Positions 8,373-16,150 of a stretch of 18,159 nt of DNA are shown one piece after another. The stretch is from assembly GCA_052031065.1 (NCBI GenBank), contig JBPEXY010000262.1, positions 1 through 18,159 of the forward strand, read 5' to 3'. Position 1 is the stretch's first letter; every line of letters begins with the position of its first letter. The translations under genes were made by a program, and so were the position numbers. This DNA comes from JBPEXY01 sp052031065 (GTDB lineage Bacteria; Pseudomonadota; Gammaproteobacteria; Immundisolibacterales; Immundisolibacteraceae). The notes under the pieces are model-generated. The model was not told the origin of the DNA, did no database searches, and saw nothing but the letters and a program-made list of their open reading frames with translations.

Positions 8373-9473
8373 TCAAGCACCCTCATAGACTGACATATCA
8401 ACAACCTGCCGCCTGCTCCCCCATTTTTCCGGCTCTGCATCAAAACGTCCGGGAATTTCAGTGCCGCAGTCGACGCATTTACTCTCACGATCAAGCCCCC
8501 ATCTACCCAGCTCGTACCAATCTCGTTCGATGACACAGCGGCCACAGTTGGGACACCAGGTGCTGCCTCCCACAGGATCATGAACATTTCCGGTATAGAC
8601 ATACTGCAAGCCGTTACCCATGGCGATATCTCGTGCCCGGGTCAGGGTGGCAGGCGGTGTTGACGGCTTGTCGCGCATCTTCCAGTCGGGATGGAAAGCA
8701 GAAAAATGGACCGGTACGGCCGCACCGAGATGTTCGACAACCCAACTGCTAAGCTGCTCCAGTTCAGCGTCGGAATCGTTCTCACCAGGGATCAGTAGCG
8801 TAGTGATTTCCAGCCAGGCATCGGTCTGATGATGAATATATTCGAGGGTATCAAGCGTTGCTGACAGGGATCCACCACATAGCTTTTGATAGAAACCCTC
8901 GGTAAAAGCCTTCAAATCGACGTTGACCGCGTCCATGACCTGAAAAAACTCTCTCCTTGGCGCATCACAAATGTAACCGGCGGTCACCGCGACTGAGCGG
9001 ATCCCCTGTTCTCTGGCAACTGCGGCAACATCAACCGCGTATTCGAGAAATATGACCGGGTCGTTGTAAGTGTAGGCAATTGTTTTGCAATGATGATCCC
9101 GAGCGGCGCGAACCAGTGCCTCGGGCCGTGCCCAGGAAGACAAAATATCCGTTTCCCGCGATTTGCTGATATCCCAGTTCTGGCAAAACTTGCAGGCCAG
9201 ATTGCATCCGGCGGTACCGAATGAAAGTACCGCTGAGCCGGGATAAAAATGGTTCAACGGCTTTTTTTCAATCGGGTCTATACAGAAGCCTGTAGAGCGA
9301 CCGTAGCTGCTCAACACCACCTCACCTTCGCGTTCGCCGCGCACAAAGCAGGCGCCGCGTTGTCCACCATGTAAACGGCAGTGGCGTGGACAGAGGTCGC
9401 ATTGAACACGGCCATCTTCGAGTTGGTGCCAGTATCGAGTTGACACCACACCCGGTTCCAGTTCTTTGCGCAT
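8373..9473 (-). CDS. amrS: AmmeMemoRadiSam system radical SAM enzyme
   Basis: From ATG 9473 the product is 366 aa; a TTG at 9518 would add 15 residues. The radical SAM cluster motif is C90-x3-C94-x2-C97 (CNLACKFC), with the PFL-activase-like surroundings LSFGTAGC and CQNWDIS. An N-terminal group (C25, C28, C32, C42) and two C-terminal pairs in WCPNCGRC and KCVDCG suggest extra metal or Fe-S sites. The N-terminal PIEKKPLNHFYPG and central AYTYNDPVIFLEYA are characteristic of the family always found with MEMO1- and AMMECR1-like genes. The reaction and substrate are not established. It diverges from the MEMO1/AMMECR1 pair across a 123-bp intergenic space. About 280 bp downstream, up to the cytochrome gene, holds only the FNR promoter and no gene that I can see. 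Confidence 0.92.
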   Translation of the reverse strand: MRKELEPGVVSTRYWHQLEDGRVQCDLCPRHCRLHGGQRGACFVRGEREGEVVLSSYGRSTGFCIDPIEKKPLNHFYPGSAVLSFGTAGCNLACKFCQNWDISKSRETDILSSWARPEALVRAARDHHCKTIAYTYNDPVIFLEYAVDVAAVAREQGIRSVAVTAGYICDAPRREFFQVMDAVNVDLKAFTEGFYQKLCGGSLSATLDTLEYIHHQTDAWLEITTLLIPGENDSDAELEQLSSWVVEHLGAAVPVHFSAFHPDWKMRDKPSTPPATLTRARDIAMGNGLQYVYTGNVHDPVGGSTWCPNCGRCVIERDWYELGRWGLDRESKCVDCGTEIPGRFDAEPEKWGSRRQVVDMSVYEGA

Positions 9474-9539
9474 CGAAACACCCCACGATGGGTTAACCAC
9501 AATAGTGATGTAAAACAACTTTCAGAATCCACCACCCTG

Positions 9540-9561
9540 GTATGCTTTCAAAGTATGCTTT
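9540..9561 (+). repeat. Direct repeat GTATGCTTT in the amrS/amrB divergent promoter region
   Basis: GTATGCTTT occurs at 9540-9548 and again at 9553-9561, a 13-bp period. The first copy with the preceding bases reads TGGTATGCT, which resembles an extended -10 (TGn plus TATnnT). It could be a promoter element or a tandem regulator site. No regulator is known to me for it. Confidence 0.35.
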
Positions 9562-9596
9562 TTCTTGGGAAGCGATTCGGCAACGAGCGAGGAATT

Positions 9597-10388
9597 ATGC
9601 ACCCTACCCGACCTGCAGCAGTCGCTGGTACTTTTTATCCGGCGAACCCCTCTGAAATATCCAGTCTAGTGACTGGCTACCTGGGCGCTGTTGACCCACA
9701 GCAATCTACAACTGATTCACCCAAATGTTTGATCGTTCCCCACGCCGGTTTTATTTACTCAGGCGCGGTTGCAGCGCTTGGTTACAGATTGCTGGAAAAG
9801 AGAGCAGAGTCCGTTTCACGGGTGGTATTGATTGGCCCACCCCACCGGATGCCGGTGAACGGCATTGCACTGCCGGAATGTGCCGCATTTTCAACGCCAC
9901 TGGGAACAGTCCCTCTTGACCTGCCCGCACTGCAGCAGCTTGAACAATACCGGCTGGTCAGTCGCTTTGCGGCGGCCCACGAATCCGAACATAGCCTGGA
10001 AGTGCAACTGCCATTTTTGCAGCTGGCACTGCCCCATTTTCAGCTGCTGCCATTAATTGTTGGACACTGCAGCGCTGAAGCGGTCGCCGAGATTCTTGAT
10101 CTACTCTGGGGGGGTGACGAAACCCTCATCGTCTGCAGTACCGATCTGAGCCACTACCACCCCTACGATACCGCCTGTTTGATCGACCGGAAAACCTGCG
10201 CCAGGATCACTCAGGCTGAGGCCTCGATTCAACCTGAAGAGGCCTGTGGCTGTAGTGGCTTAAACGGGCTGCTGGTTGCAGCAAAGAGACGCGGACTAAT
10301 GATCAGGCAGCTCGGATACTGTAATTCTGGCGATACAGCAGGCCCAAAAGAGGGTGTCGTCGGATACGGAGCCTTCGCCATTGGCTGA
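9597..10388 (+). CDS. amrB: AmmeMemoRadiSam system protein B (MEMO1-like)
   Basis: The start is taken as ATG 9597 (MHPTRPAAVAGTFYP), preceded by GAGG, giving 263 aa; an in-frame upstream start near 9555 lacks support. The sequence has the family motifs AGTFYP, VPHAGFIYSG, IGPPHR, STDLSHYHPYD and YCNSGDTAG. His49, His83 and Cys242 correspond by eye to the metal-binding His49, His81 and Cys244 of human MEMO1, so a metal site (iron or copper in the human protein) is likely. The fold is related to LigB-type dioxygenases, but the bacterial function is unknown. Its 3' end overlaps the AMMECR1 gene by 35 bp, implying coupled expression. Confidence 0.93.
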   Translation: MHPTRPAAVAGTFYPANPSEISSLVTGYLGAVDPQQSTTDSPKCLIVPHAGFIYSGAVAALGYRLLEKRAESVSRVVLIGPPHRMPVNGIALPECAAFSTPLGTVPLDLPALQQLEQYRLVSRFAAAHESEHSLEVQLPFLQLALPHFQLLPLIVGHCSAEAVAEILDLLWGGDETLIVCSTDLSHYHPYDTACLIDRKTCARITQAEASIQPEEACGCSGLNGLLVAAKRRGLMIRQLGYCNSGDTAGPKEGVVGYGAFAIG

Positions 10389-10944
10389 GTTGACACCCGA
10401 AGAAAAAACACTGTTGTTGCAACTAGCGCGGCAGGCCATCTCCCTTGGCGTTGAAACAAGAAAAAAAATGGCGACCCGGCCAGCGCACTGCTCTCCTTCA
10501 CTACTGGAACCATGCGCCTGCTTCGTAACCCTGCATCTGCACGGCGTACTGCGCGGTTGTATCGGCACACTGGAAGCAGAGGAGCCGCTAGTGGATGCGG
10601 TGGTCACCGCTGCTTACAACGCCGCATTGGCTGATCCGCGATTTTCGCCAGTTACCGCTGAAGAGCTGCCTTTAATGGAAATAGAGATATCGGTGCTCTC
10701 ACCAGCCGAACCGCTAAACGTCGAGAGCGAATCGGAGCTGTTGAGCGTACTGCAGCCCGGTGTCGATGGGTTGACCGTTGAAGAAGGTGTTCATCGCGCA
10801 ACGTTTTTACCGACCGTTTGGCAACAACTCCCCACACCTGCGGAGTTTTTCCATCATCTCAAACTCAAGGCTGGCCTGGCTGACGACTACTGGTCTGACA
10901 GGTTGTCGCTGAGTCGATACCGATCAGAGACGTTTGCGGAATAG
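10354..10944 (+). CDS. amrA: AmmeMemoRadiSam system protein A (AMMECR1 family)
   Basis: The product is 196 aa if started at GTG 10354. TTG at 10381 or 10390 would remove the overlap with amrB and also fits, because the conserved region begins with LTPEEKTLLLQLARQAI. The family signature LRGCIG is at 66-71. TAAYNAALADPRFSPVTAEEL, typical of the second conserved block, follows, and the protein ends with LPTPAEFFHHLKLKAGL. The invariant motif suggests enzymatic or ligand-binding function, none of which is established. Co-occurrence with the MEMO1-like and radical SAM genes, both adjacent here, is the family's defining trait. The 110 bp after the stop leads to rep. Confidence 0.93.
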   Translation: MSSDTEPSPLAELTPEEKTLLLQLARQAISLGVETRKKMATRPAHCSPSLLEPCACFVTLHLHGVLRGCIGTLEAEEPLVDAVVTAAYNAALADPRFSPVTAEELPLMEIEISVLSPAEPLNVESESELLSVLQPGVDGLTVEEGVHRATFLPTVWQQLPTPAEFFHHLKLKAGLADDYWSDRLSLSRYRSETFAE

Positions 10945-11054
10945 TTCGGCCACTGATTGACAGAGCTGCGGTCACACCTTCGACGTACCCTCTACCTCAA
11001 TTTTCAAACTAGAATAGCGCAACCCAACCAACCTGTCCCACCCCACTGACTCTG

Positions 11055-13070
11055 TTGCAAAAACTCAATTCCCGACAGTCTGGAGCCGTACGCTATCTGG
11101 ATGGCCCCCTACTGGTGCTAGCCGGTGCCGGTAGCGGCAAAACAGGTGTCATCACCCACAAAATACGGTATCTCATCGAGTCGGCAGGAATCCCGGCGCG
11201 ACAGATTCTGGCGGTCACCTTTACCAACAAGGCGGCCCGCGAGATGCAGGGCCGCGTGGCGGAACTCTGTTCCGATATCAACCGCCGCGGGCTGATGATC
11301 TCGACCTTCCACACCCTCGGGCTGAACATGATCCGCCGGGGCCCGACTGATTACGGCCTGCGGCCGGGGTTTTCAATTTATGACGATGGCGACACCGTAG
11401 CGTTACTGAAAGAACTCAGTGGCAACAGCCTTGCCGGTGACAGTGAGCTGCTGAAAACCATGCGTTACAAGATCGGTGACTGGAAAAACCGCCTGCTCCT
11501 GCCTGACGCCGCAGAACGGGAAGCTGAAGACGACATCGCCCTGCGTAGCGCCCTGCTCTACCGTGAATATCAACGGGCACTGAAGAGCTATAACGCAGTC
11601 GACTTTGATGACCTGATTCTGCTGCCCGTGGTCACGCTGCAGCAAAACGAAGAACTCCTGTCCCATTGGCAGACCCGCTTCCGCCACCTGCTTGTCGATG
11701 AGTACCAGGACACCAACGCCACCCAGTATCAGCTGGTAAAACTGCTGGCGGGCGCCAATGCCAGTTTTACGGTGGTCGGCGACGACGATCAGTCGATTTA
11801 TGCCTGGCGTGGTGCGAGACCGGACAACCTGGCTCGACTTCAGGAAGACTTCAGTAACCTCAAAGTCATCAAACTGGAGCAAAACTACCGCTCAACAGCC
11901 CACGTACTACAGGCGGCCAACGCGCTGATTGCCCATAACCCGCATATATTTGAAAAAAAACTCTGGTGTGACGCGGGCCATGGTGAGCCCTTACAGGCAC
12001 ACCAGGCCCACGACGAGACCGACGAAGCGCAGCAGGTTGTGAGTCAGCTAATTGGTCATCACCTGCGTCACGGCAATCGCTACAGCGACTACGCGATTCT
12101 CTACCGGAGTAATTTCCAGTCCCGACCGCTGGAGAAAATACTCCGTGAACAGCGGGTACCCTATCTGTTAAGTGGCGGAACCTCATTTTTCTCCCACACC
12201 GAGGTGCGCGACCTGATGGCCTACCTGCGCCTGCTGGCCAACCCCGACGATGACGCTGCCCTGTTAAGAATCATTAATGTACCGAAACGACAGCTGGGCA
12301 CGGCGACGCTGGAAAAACTCTCCGCATACGCCGCGCAGAGAAATTCGCCGTTGCTGGCGGCGACCCAGGAACTGGGGTTACAGGAATACGTCAGTGGTAA
12401 CGCGCTGGAAAATCTACGAGGGTTTGGCGAGTGGATCAGCCGTCTGGCCGATCAGGGCGAACGCGGCGATCCACTGGAGGCAGTCAAACGGCTGCTGCAT
12501 GAATCAGATTACCGCACCTGGGTGAGTGATCTGGCGGAAACGCCAAACCAGGCGGAACGCAAACTGGCCAACATCGAAGAGCTGCTCGACTGGCTGGGGC
12601 GGCTGCAGGAACAGGCCGAAGAGGAGCTCACCCTGGCGGAGCTGGTGGCCAAAATCACCCTGTTCGATATTCTCGAACGGCAGAACGAAGAGGGCGACGG
12701 CAATGCCGTGCGGTTAATGACATTGCACGCGGCCAAAGGGCTGGAATTCCCTCATGTCTTTGTGATTGGTATGGAGGAAGAAATCCTCCCCCATCGCAAC
12801 AGCATCGAAGATGACAATATCGAAGAAGAGCGGCGGCTCGCCTACGTTGGCATTACCCGCGCTCGCCGCAGCCTTACGTTTACCTATGCGGCGCGTAGAA
12901 AACGACACGGCGAAATGCAAAACTGTGAACCCAGCCGCTTTTTACGCGAAATTCCGGCGAAAAACCTGATCTGGTCCGGCAACCGCGAGGAGCGTAGCGC
13001 CGAGGAGCAGCAGGCGGTCGGTAATGATGCATTGAGCCAGTTGCGGGCGATGCTCAACCGGAAAACATGA
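11055..13070 (+). CDS. rep: ATP-dependent DNA helicase Rep (UvrD/Rep superfamily 1A)
   Basis: The 671-residue protein is close in length and sequence to E. coli Rep (673 aa), a 3'-to-5' helicase that helps replication forks pass protein roadblocks and restarts stalled forks. Walker A is AGAGSGKT (23-30), motif Ia is AVTFTNKAAREM, Walker B is VDEYQD (214-219), motif III is VGDDDQSIYAWRGA (241-254), followed by KLEQNYRS, then MTLHAAKGLEFPHVF and RLAYVGITRAR near the C terminus. The gene starts with TTG; a TAGAAT at 11010-11015 is a plausible -10, with no good -35. Its TGA overlaps the next ATG by 4 bp. UvrD or PcrA are less likely because Rep-specific segments such as MISTFHTLGL and SGGTSFFS are present. 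Confidence 0.97.
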   Translation: MQKLNSRQSGAVRYLDGPLLVLAGAGSGKTGVITHKIRYLIESAGIPARQILAVTFTNKAAREMQGRVAELCSDINRRGLMISTFHTLGLNMIRRGPTDYGLRPGFSIYDDGDTVALLKELSGNSLAGDSELLKTMRYKIGDWKNRLLLPDAAEREAEDDIALRSALLYREYQRALKSYNAVDFDDLILLPVVTLQQNEELLSHWQTRFRHLLVDEYQDTNATQYQLVKLLAGANASFTVVGDDDQSIYAWRGARPDNLARLQEDFSNLKVIKLEQNYRSTAHVLQAANALIAHNPHIFEKKLWCDAGHGEPLQAHQAHDETDEAQQVVSQLIGHHLRHGNRYSDYAILYRSNFQSRPLEKILREQRVPYLLSGGTSFFSHTEVRDLMAYLRLLANPDDDAALLRIINVPKRQLGTATLEKLSAYAAQRNSPLLAATQELGLQEYVSGNALENLRGFGEWISRLADQGERGDPLEAVKRLLHESDYRTWVSDLAETPNQAERKLANIEELLDWLGRLQEQAEEELTLAELVAKITLFDILERQNEEGDGNAVRLMTLHAAKGLEFPHVFVIGMEEEILPHRNSIEDDNIEEERRLAYVGITRARRSLTFTYAARRKRHGEMQNCEPSRFLREIPAKNLIWSGNREERSAEEQQAVGNDALSQLRAMLNRKT

Positions 13071-13255
13071 TGGCGGAGATCATTGCCTTCAAAAAGCCGA
13101 AGCCGAGCGAAAAACATCGCGGCAAAACCCTTTGCCGGTCGGGCTTCCACCAATGGAAAACCGATACCAAAACCCGCTTTGATGTTAAATCCGGCAAGCT
13201 GATAACACGGGAGCTTTGCCGCCGCTGTGGCAAAATCCGTGTCATCCCCACCTAA
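13067..13255 (+). CDS. Small cysteine-rich protein, putative zinc ribbon, coupled to rep
   Basis: The 62-residue basic protein starts in an ATGATGG overlap with the rep stop (4 bp shared), a classical coupling arrangement; the second ATG at 13070 is an alternative. Visible features are a FKKPKPSEK segment, then LCRSGFHQW (Cys23, His28), a central DVKSGKL, and CRRCGK (Cys51, Cys54). Together the two cysteine/histidine sites could hold one zinc. I have a vague memory of similar short conserved hypothetical proteins in gammaproteobacteria but know no function. The overlap with rep makes it worth considering as a Rep-linked DNA or RNA-binding accessory, which is inference only. Confidence 0.8.
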   Translation: MMAEIIAFKKPKPSEKHRGKTLCRSGFHQWKTDTKTRFDVKSGKLITRELCRRCGKIRVIPT

Positions 13256-13273
13256 GCCCTCTGTGTTCCGGTA

Positions 13274-14155
13274 ATGAGCGAAATCAACGGTTGCGATAAA
13301 CAATCAGGTCAGGATATCCCCCGTACTTTGATCGCTGGCTGCGGTGACATCGGTTCGCGGCTGGGAACACTGCTTGCACAGCGGGGCCATTCGGTCTGGG
13401 GTCTCCGTCGCAGCAGTGCCGGCTTACCCGAGCAGATTACCCCAGTCACCGGCGACCTGCTGGACCCAGAAACCCTGGCTCAAATACCGAAAAAGATTGA
13501 TTACGCTGTGTTTTGTGCCACACCCGATGAGGTCACCGAGGCCGCCTACCGACGTATCTATATCGACGCGCTCAGCATGTTTCTGGAACGGTTAGCTGAT
13601 CAACAGCCTAAGGTTAAACGCCTGCTGTTTGTCTCCAGCACCTCGGTTTATCATCAACAAGACGGTGAATGGGTTGATGAGGCCAGCGCCACCCAGCCGA
13701 CCCATTTCCGGGGCCAGACCCTGCTGCAAGCGGAGCGGCTACTCAGTAACTGTCCGTGGCCATCACTGGTAGCCAGATGCGGGGGCATTTACGGTCCCGG
13801 CCGCAATCGACTGGTTAATCAGGTTCGACAAGGGGCCATTCAACTACGGGACGAACCACCCCTCTACACCAATCGCATTCACAGTGATGATTGCGCTGCA
13901 GCGCTGGCCCACCTGATCAGCCTGAAAAACCCGGACAATTGCTACCTGCTGGTTGATAGCAATCCGGCGACCAAGCAGGAGGTGGTCGACTGGATAGCGC
14001 AGCGCCTGGGCATACCCCCACCGGCCCGGACCAAGCCGACACCAGCGGCTAAAGATCTATCCCAGGGCAAACGTTGTTCTAACAAACGATTGCTTGAGAG
14101 TGGTTTTAACTTTCAATACCCTGGCTATCGGCAGGGATACCAGCCGTTGATCTGA
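13274..14155 (+). CDS. NAD(P)-binding atypical extended SDR, YeeZ-like
   Basis: The 293-residue product has a Rossmann motif, LIAGCGDIGSRLG (19-31), with RR after the second strand (WGLRRSS), hinting at NADP. Further features are FVSSTSVY (119-126), ARCGGIYGPGRN, and NRIHSDDCAAAL. These are typical of the YeeZ branch of extended SDRs, a family of unassigned sugar-nucleotide epimerase-like proteins. The catalytic Tyr126 is present, but the Lys expected four residues later is Asp130, so normal YxxxK chemistry is unlikely unless another residue substitutes. The gene follows the 62-aa ORF by 18 bp and probably belongs to the rep transcript. About 137 bp to the next gene carry only a promoter-like element. 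Confidence 0.85.
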   Translation: MSEINGCDKQSGQDIPRTLIAGCGDIGSRLGTLLAQRGHSVWGLRRSSAGLPEQITPVTGDLLDPETLAQIPKKIDYAVFCATPDEVTEAAYRRIYIDALSMFLERLADQQPKVKRLLFVSSTSVYHQQDGEWVDEASATQPTHFRGQTLLQAERLLSNCPWPSLVARCGGIYGPGRNRLVNQVRQGAIQLRDEPPLYTNRIHSDDCAAALAHLISLKNPDNCYLLVDSNPATKQEVVDWIAQRLGIPPPARTKPTPAAKDLSQGKRCSNKRLLESGFNFQYPGYRQGYQPLI

Positions 14156-14276
14156 GTCGTTCTGAATAGAGCCGAACCGATTTGGTCTCACCGGGTCCAG
14201 GGCGTAACCCAAAGTTCTTTCGGCCCAGGCCTGCGCCCGAACCAGAGCACGGCCAATAGGGGCGCTCGAAAAAGTT

Positions 14277-14285
14277 TGGCATAAT
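14277..14285 (+). promoter_or_regulatory. Extended -10 promoter just upstream of the ClC gene
   Basis: TGGCATAAT matches an extended -10 (TGn plus CATAAT, five of six consensus bases). The ATG of the ClC gene follows 7 bp after its last base, so transcription would begin at or within a base or two of the start codon. No Shine-Dalgarno sequence is seen before that ATG and no good -35 is present. A leaderless transcript is inferred. Confidence 0.4.
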
Positions 14286-14292
14286 CGCGCTG

Positions 14293-16092
14293 ATGAACAG
14301 GAGCAGCAAACTTGCTGACCGGTTGGCAGTAGCCATGGCAAGGCCTGACGCGCTGCTCGCCTTTACCTTTTGCGGTGCTCTGGTGGGGCTGGTTTCCAGC
14401 TCCATCATTCTCGCTTTCCGACTGCTGATCGATTCCGCTGTGCTGCTGGATCTGATGCGGCCAGTGACCCTTATCAGTGAAAGCAGCTGGACCATAATAA
14501 AAATTGGTGGCGGCGGACTGCTGCTGTGGCTTATTTTTCACCTGCTGAAAACAGACTCTCGTCAGGCCGGTGTTACTCACGTCATCGAGCGGTTGTCCCA
14601 ACCAATAGCGCGACTCCCGGTTGTCAACATGGTCGGTCAGTTTTTTGGTGCGGCCGTCGCCATTGCCAGCGGTTTCTCCGTCGGCCGCGAAGGGCCAGGC
14701 GTCCATCTCGGCGCTTCCAGTGGCAGTCAATTGGGGCTCTACCTGGGTCTCCCCAATAACAGCCTGCGCACGCTGATTGGTTGCGGCTGCGCGGCAGCGA
14801 TCGCGGCCTCCTTCAATACTCCCCTGGCAGCAGTGATTTTTACCCTCGAAGTATTTGCATTTGACTATGTGCTGGTCAATCTTGCCCCAGTGCTGGTGGC
14901 TGCGGTAACCGGCACCGTCATGACCCGCCTGGTGTATGGCAGCAACCCGGCCTTTTCCACCCCCGCGGTGACGCTACAAAACCTGCCGGAGCTGGTCAAC
15001 CTGCTGCTACTCGGCGCCGTAATCGGGGTTCTTGCGGCACTCTTTACTCACTGCCTGGAATACTTTTCCAGTTTTCAGAAATCAGCACCGCGCTGGAGGC
15101 GGTTCCTGATTGCATCTATCGCCATGGCGACAATTGGCGTCTGGTTACCTGACACCCTCGGTATCGGCTACCAGACCATCGACAAGGTTGTTGCCGGCAA
15201 CTATCTGCTTGTCACCCTGCTGTTAATTACGCTGGCGAAACTCCTGGCGACCACTTTCTGTCTTGGACTCGGTATTCCGGGTGGACTCATAGGTCCAACA
15301 CTGGTTATCGGGGCAACCGCTGGCGGCACCTTCTACGCTTTCCTGATTGCGGCTGGTGTCAGTAGCGAGGAGCTCTCCGGTGGAGATTTCTATGCACTGC
15401 TGGGCATGGCGGCGATGATGGGCGCGACCCTGCAGGCACCGCTGGCGGCGCTCACCTCACTGCTTGAAATGGGTCAGGACGCCACCATTCTGTTACCCGG
15501 CATGATGACCATCGTGACCGCCACGCTGGTCAGTCGAATCGCCTTTGGAAAGGAGTCGGTGTTTCACCGGTTACTGCGGGTTCGCGGCGTTAATTTTGAG
15601 ACGACTGCGATGCACCGCAGCCTGCGGGAAGTGGGTGTGCTGGCTGCGGTCGACCCTTCTTTCGAAATCTGGCACCGGGAAATCGATGCCGAACAGCTGG
15701 AAAAAATCTGTCAGAGTAAGGTCCGTTGGCTAATCCTTCATGATGGGAAGGTGCCGGTCGCGGCAGTTCGGCAGCGGTCGCTGGCAGATTTTATGACCCT
15801 GCTTAAACAGAACAACCTCCTGCCGGACGAAGCGGCAAAGGCGTTAGCAGCAAACGAGCCGTTGAACCTCCCAGGCCTGATCGCACAGTTCGATTCTCAC
15901 ACCACCGACCTTGCCCCCCCGCAGCTAGTCACTCTAAGCCGGGTTGACTCGCTGGCGACACTGGATGAGGCCCATGAAACCATGCAGCGCGACAACACCC
16001 GTCTTTTTTACGCTCAGTCCAGCCATGCTCACGGGCTCGACGGAATCTACGGGCTGTTGCCACTGGAAAGCGTTGAACACTACTATCGGTAA
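14293..16092 (+). CDS. ClC-family chloride channel or transporter, divergent
   Basis: The 599-residue protein is about 440 residues of membrane domain with a cytoplasmic tail of about 150. The gating-glutamate motif GREGPGVHLG is at 131-140 (Glu133), FNTPLAAVIFTLE is at 174-186, and GLGIPGGLIGP is at 325-335. The usual GSGIP chloride-coordinating motif is replaced by RQAGVTHVIE (90-99). The proton glutamate (Glu203 of E. coli ClC) aligns with Val187, next to Glu186. By analogy with other ClCs lacking that residue, channel-like or otherwise altered ion transport is possible, and the ion is uncertain. The tail (about 460-599) looks like degenerate CBS domains. No SD precedes the ATG. Confidence 0.9.
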   Translation: MNRSSKLADRLAVAMARPDALLAFTFCGALVGLVSSSIILAFRLLIDSAVLLDLMRPVTLISESSWTIIKIGGGGLLLWLIFHLLKTDSRQAGVTHVIERLSQPIARLPVVNMVGQFFGAAVAIASGFSVGREGPGVHLGASSGSQLGLYLGLPNNSLRTLIGCGCAAAIAASFNTPLAAVIFTLEVFAFDYVLVNLAPVLVAAVTGTVMTRLVYGSNPAFSTPAVTLQNLPELVNLLLLGAVIGVLAALFTHCLEYFSSFQKSAPRWRRFLIASIAMATIGVWLPDTLGIGYQTIDKVVAGNYLLVTLLLITLAKLLATTFCLGLGIPGGLIGPTLVIGATAGGTFYAFLIAAGVSSEELSGGDFYALLGMAAMMGATLQAPLAALTSLLEMGQDATILLPGMMTIVTATLVSRIAFGKESVFHRLLRVRGVNFETTAMHRSLREVGVLAAVDPSFEIWHREIDAEQLEKICQSKVRWLILHDGKVPVAAVRQRSLADFMTLLKQNNLLPDEAAKALAANEPLNLPGLIAQFDSHTTDLAPPQLVTLSRVDSLATLDEAHETMQRDNTRLFYAQSSHAHGLDGIYGLLPLESVEHYYR

Positions 16093-16150
16093 GTGTCGTC
16101 ACAGGCGCTGTGTAAAGTCGCGGTAATCCTCAACTCGAAACCAATCGCAG

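Noticed and set aside
10956..10961. TTGACA as a -35 box for rep
   Set aside because: No -10-like hexamer follows at 16-18 bp, so it does not form a promoter by itself.
14188..14730. 180-aa minus-strand frame over the ClC start
   Set aside because: It is antisense to the ClC N terminus, low in complexity and unlike any known protein.
16098..16112. CACAG-GCG-CTGTG hairpin after the ClC gene
   Set aside because: Only 5 bp of stem and no T tract; too weak to call a terminator.
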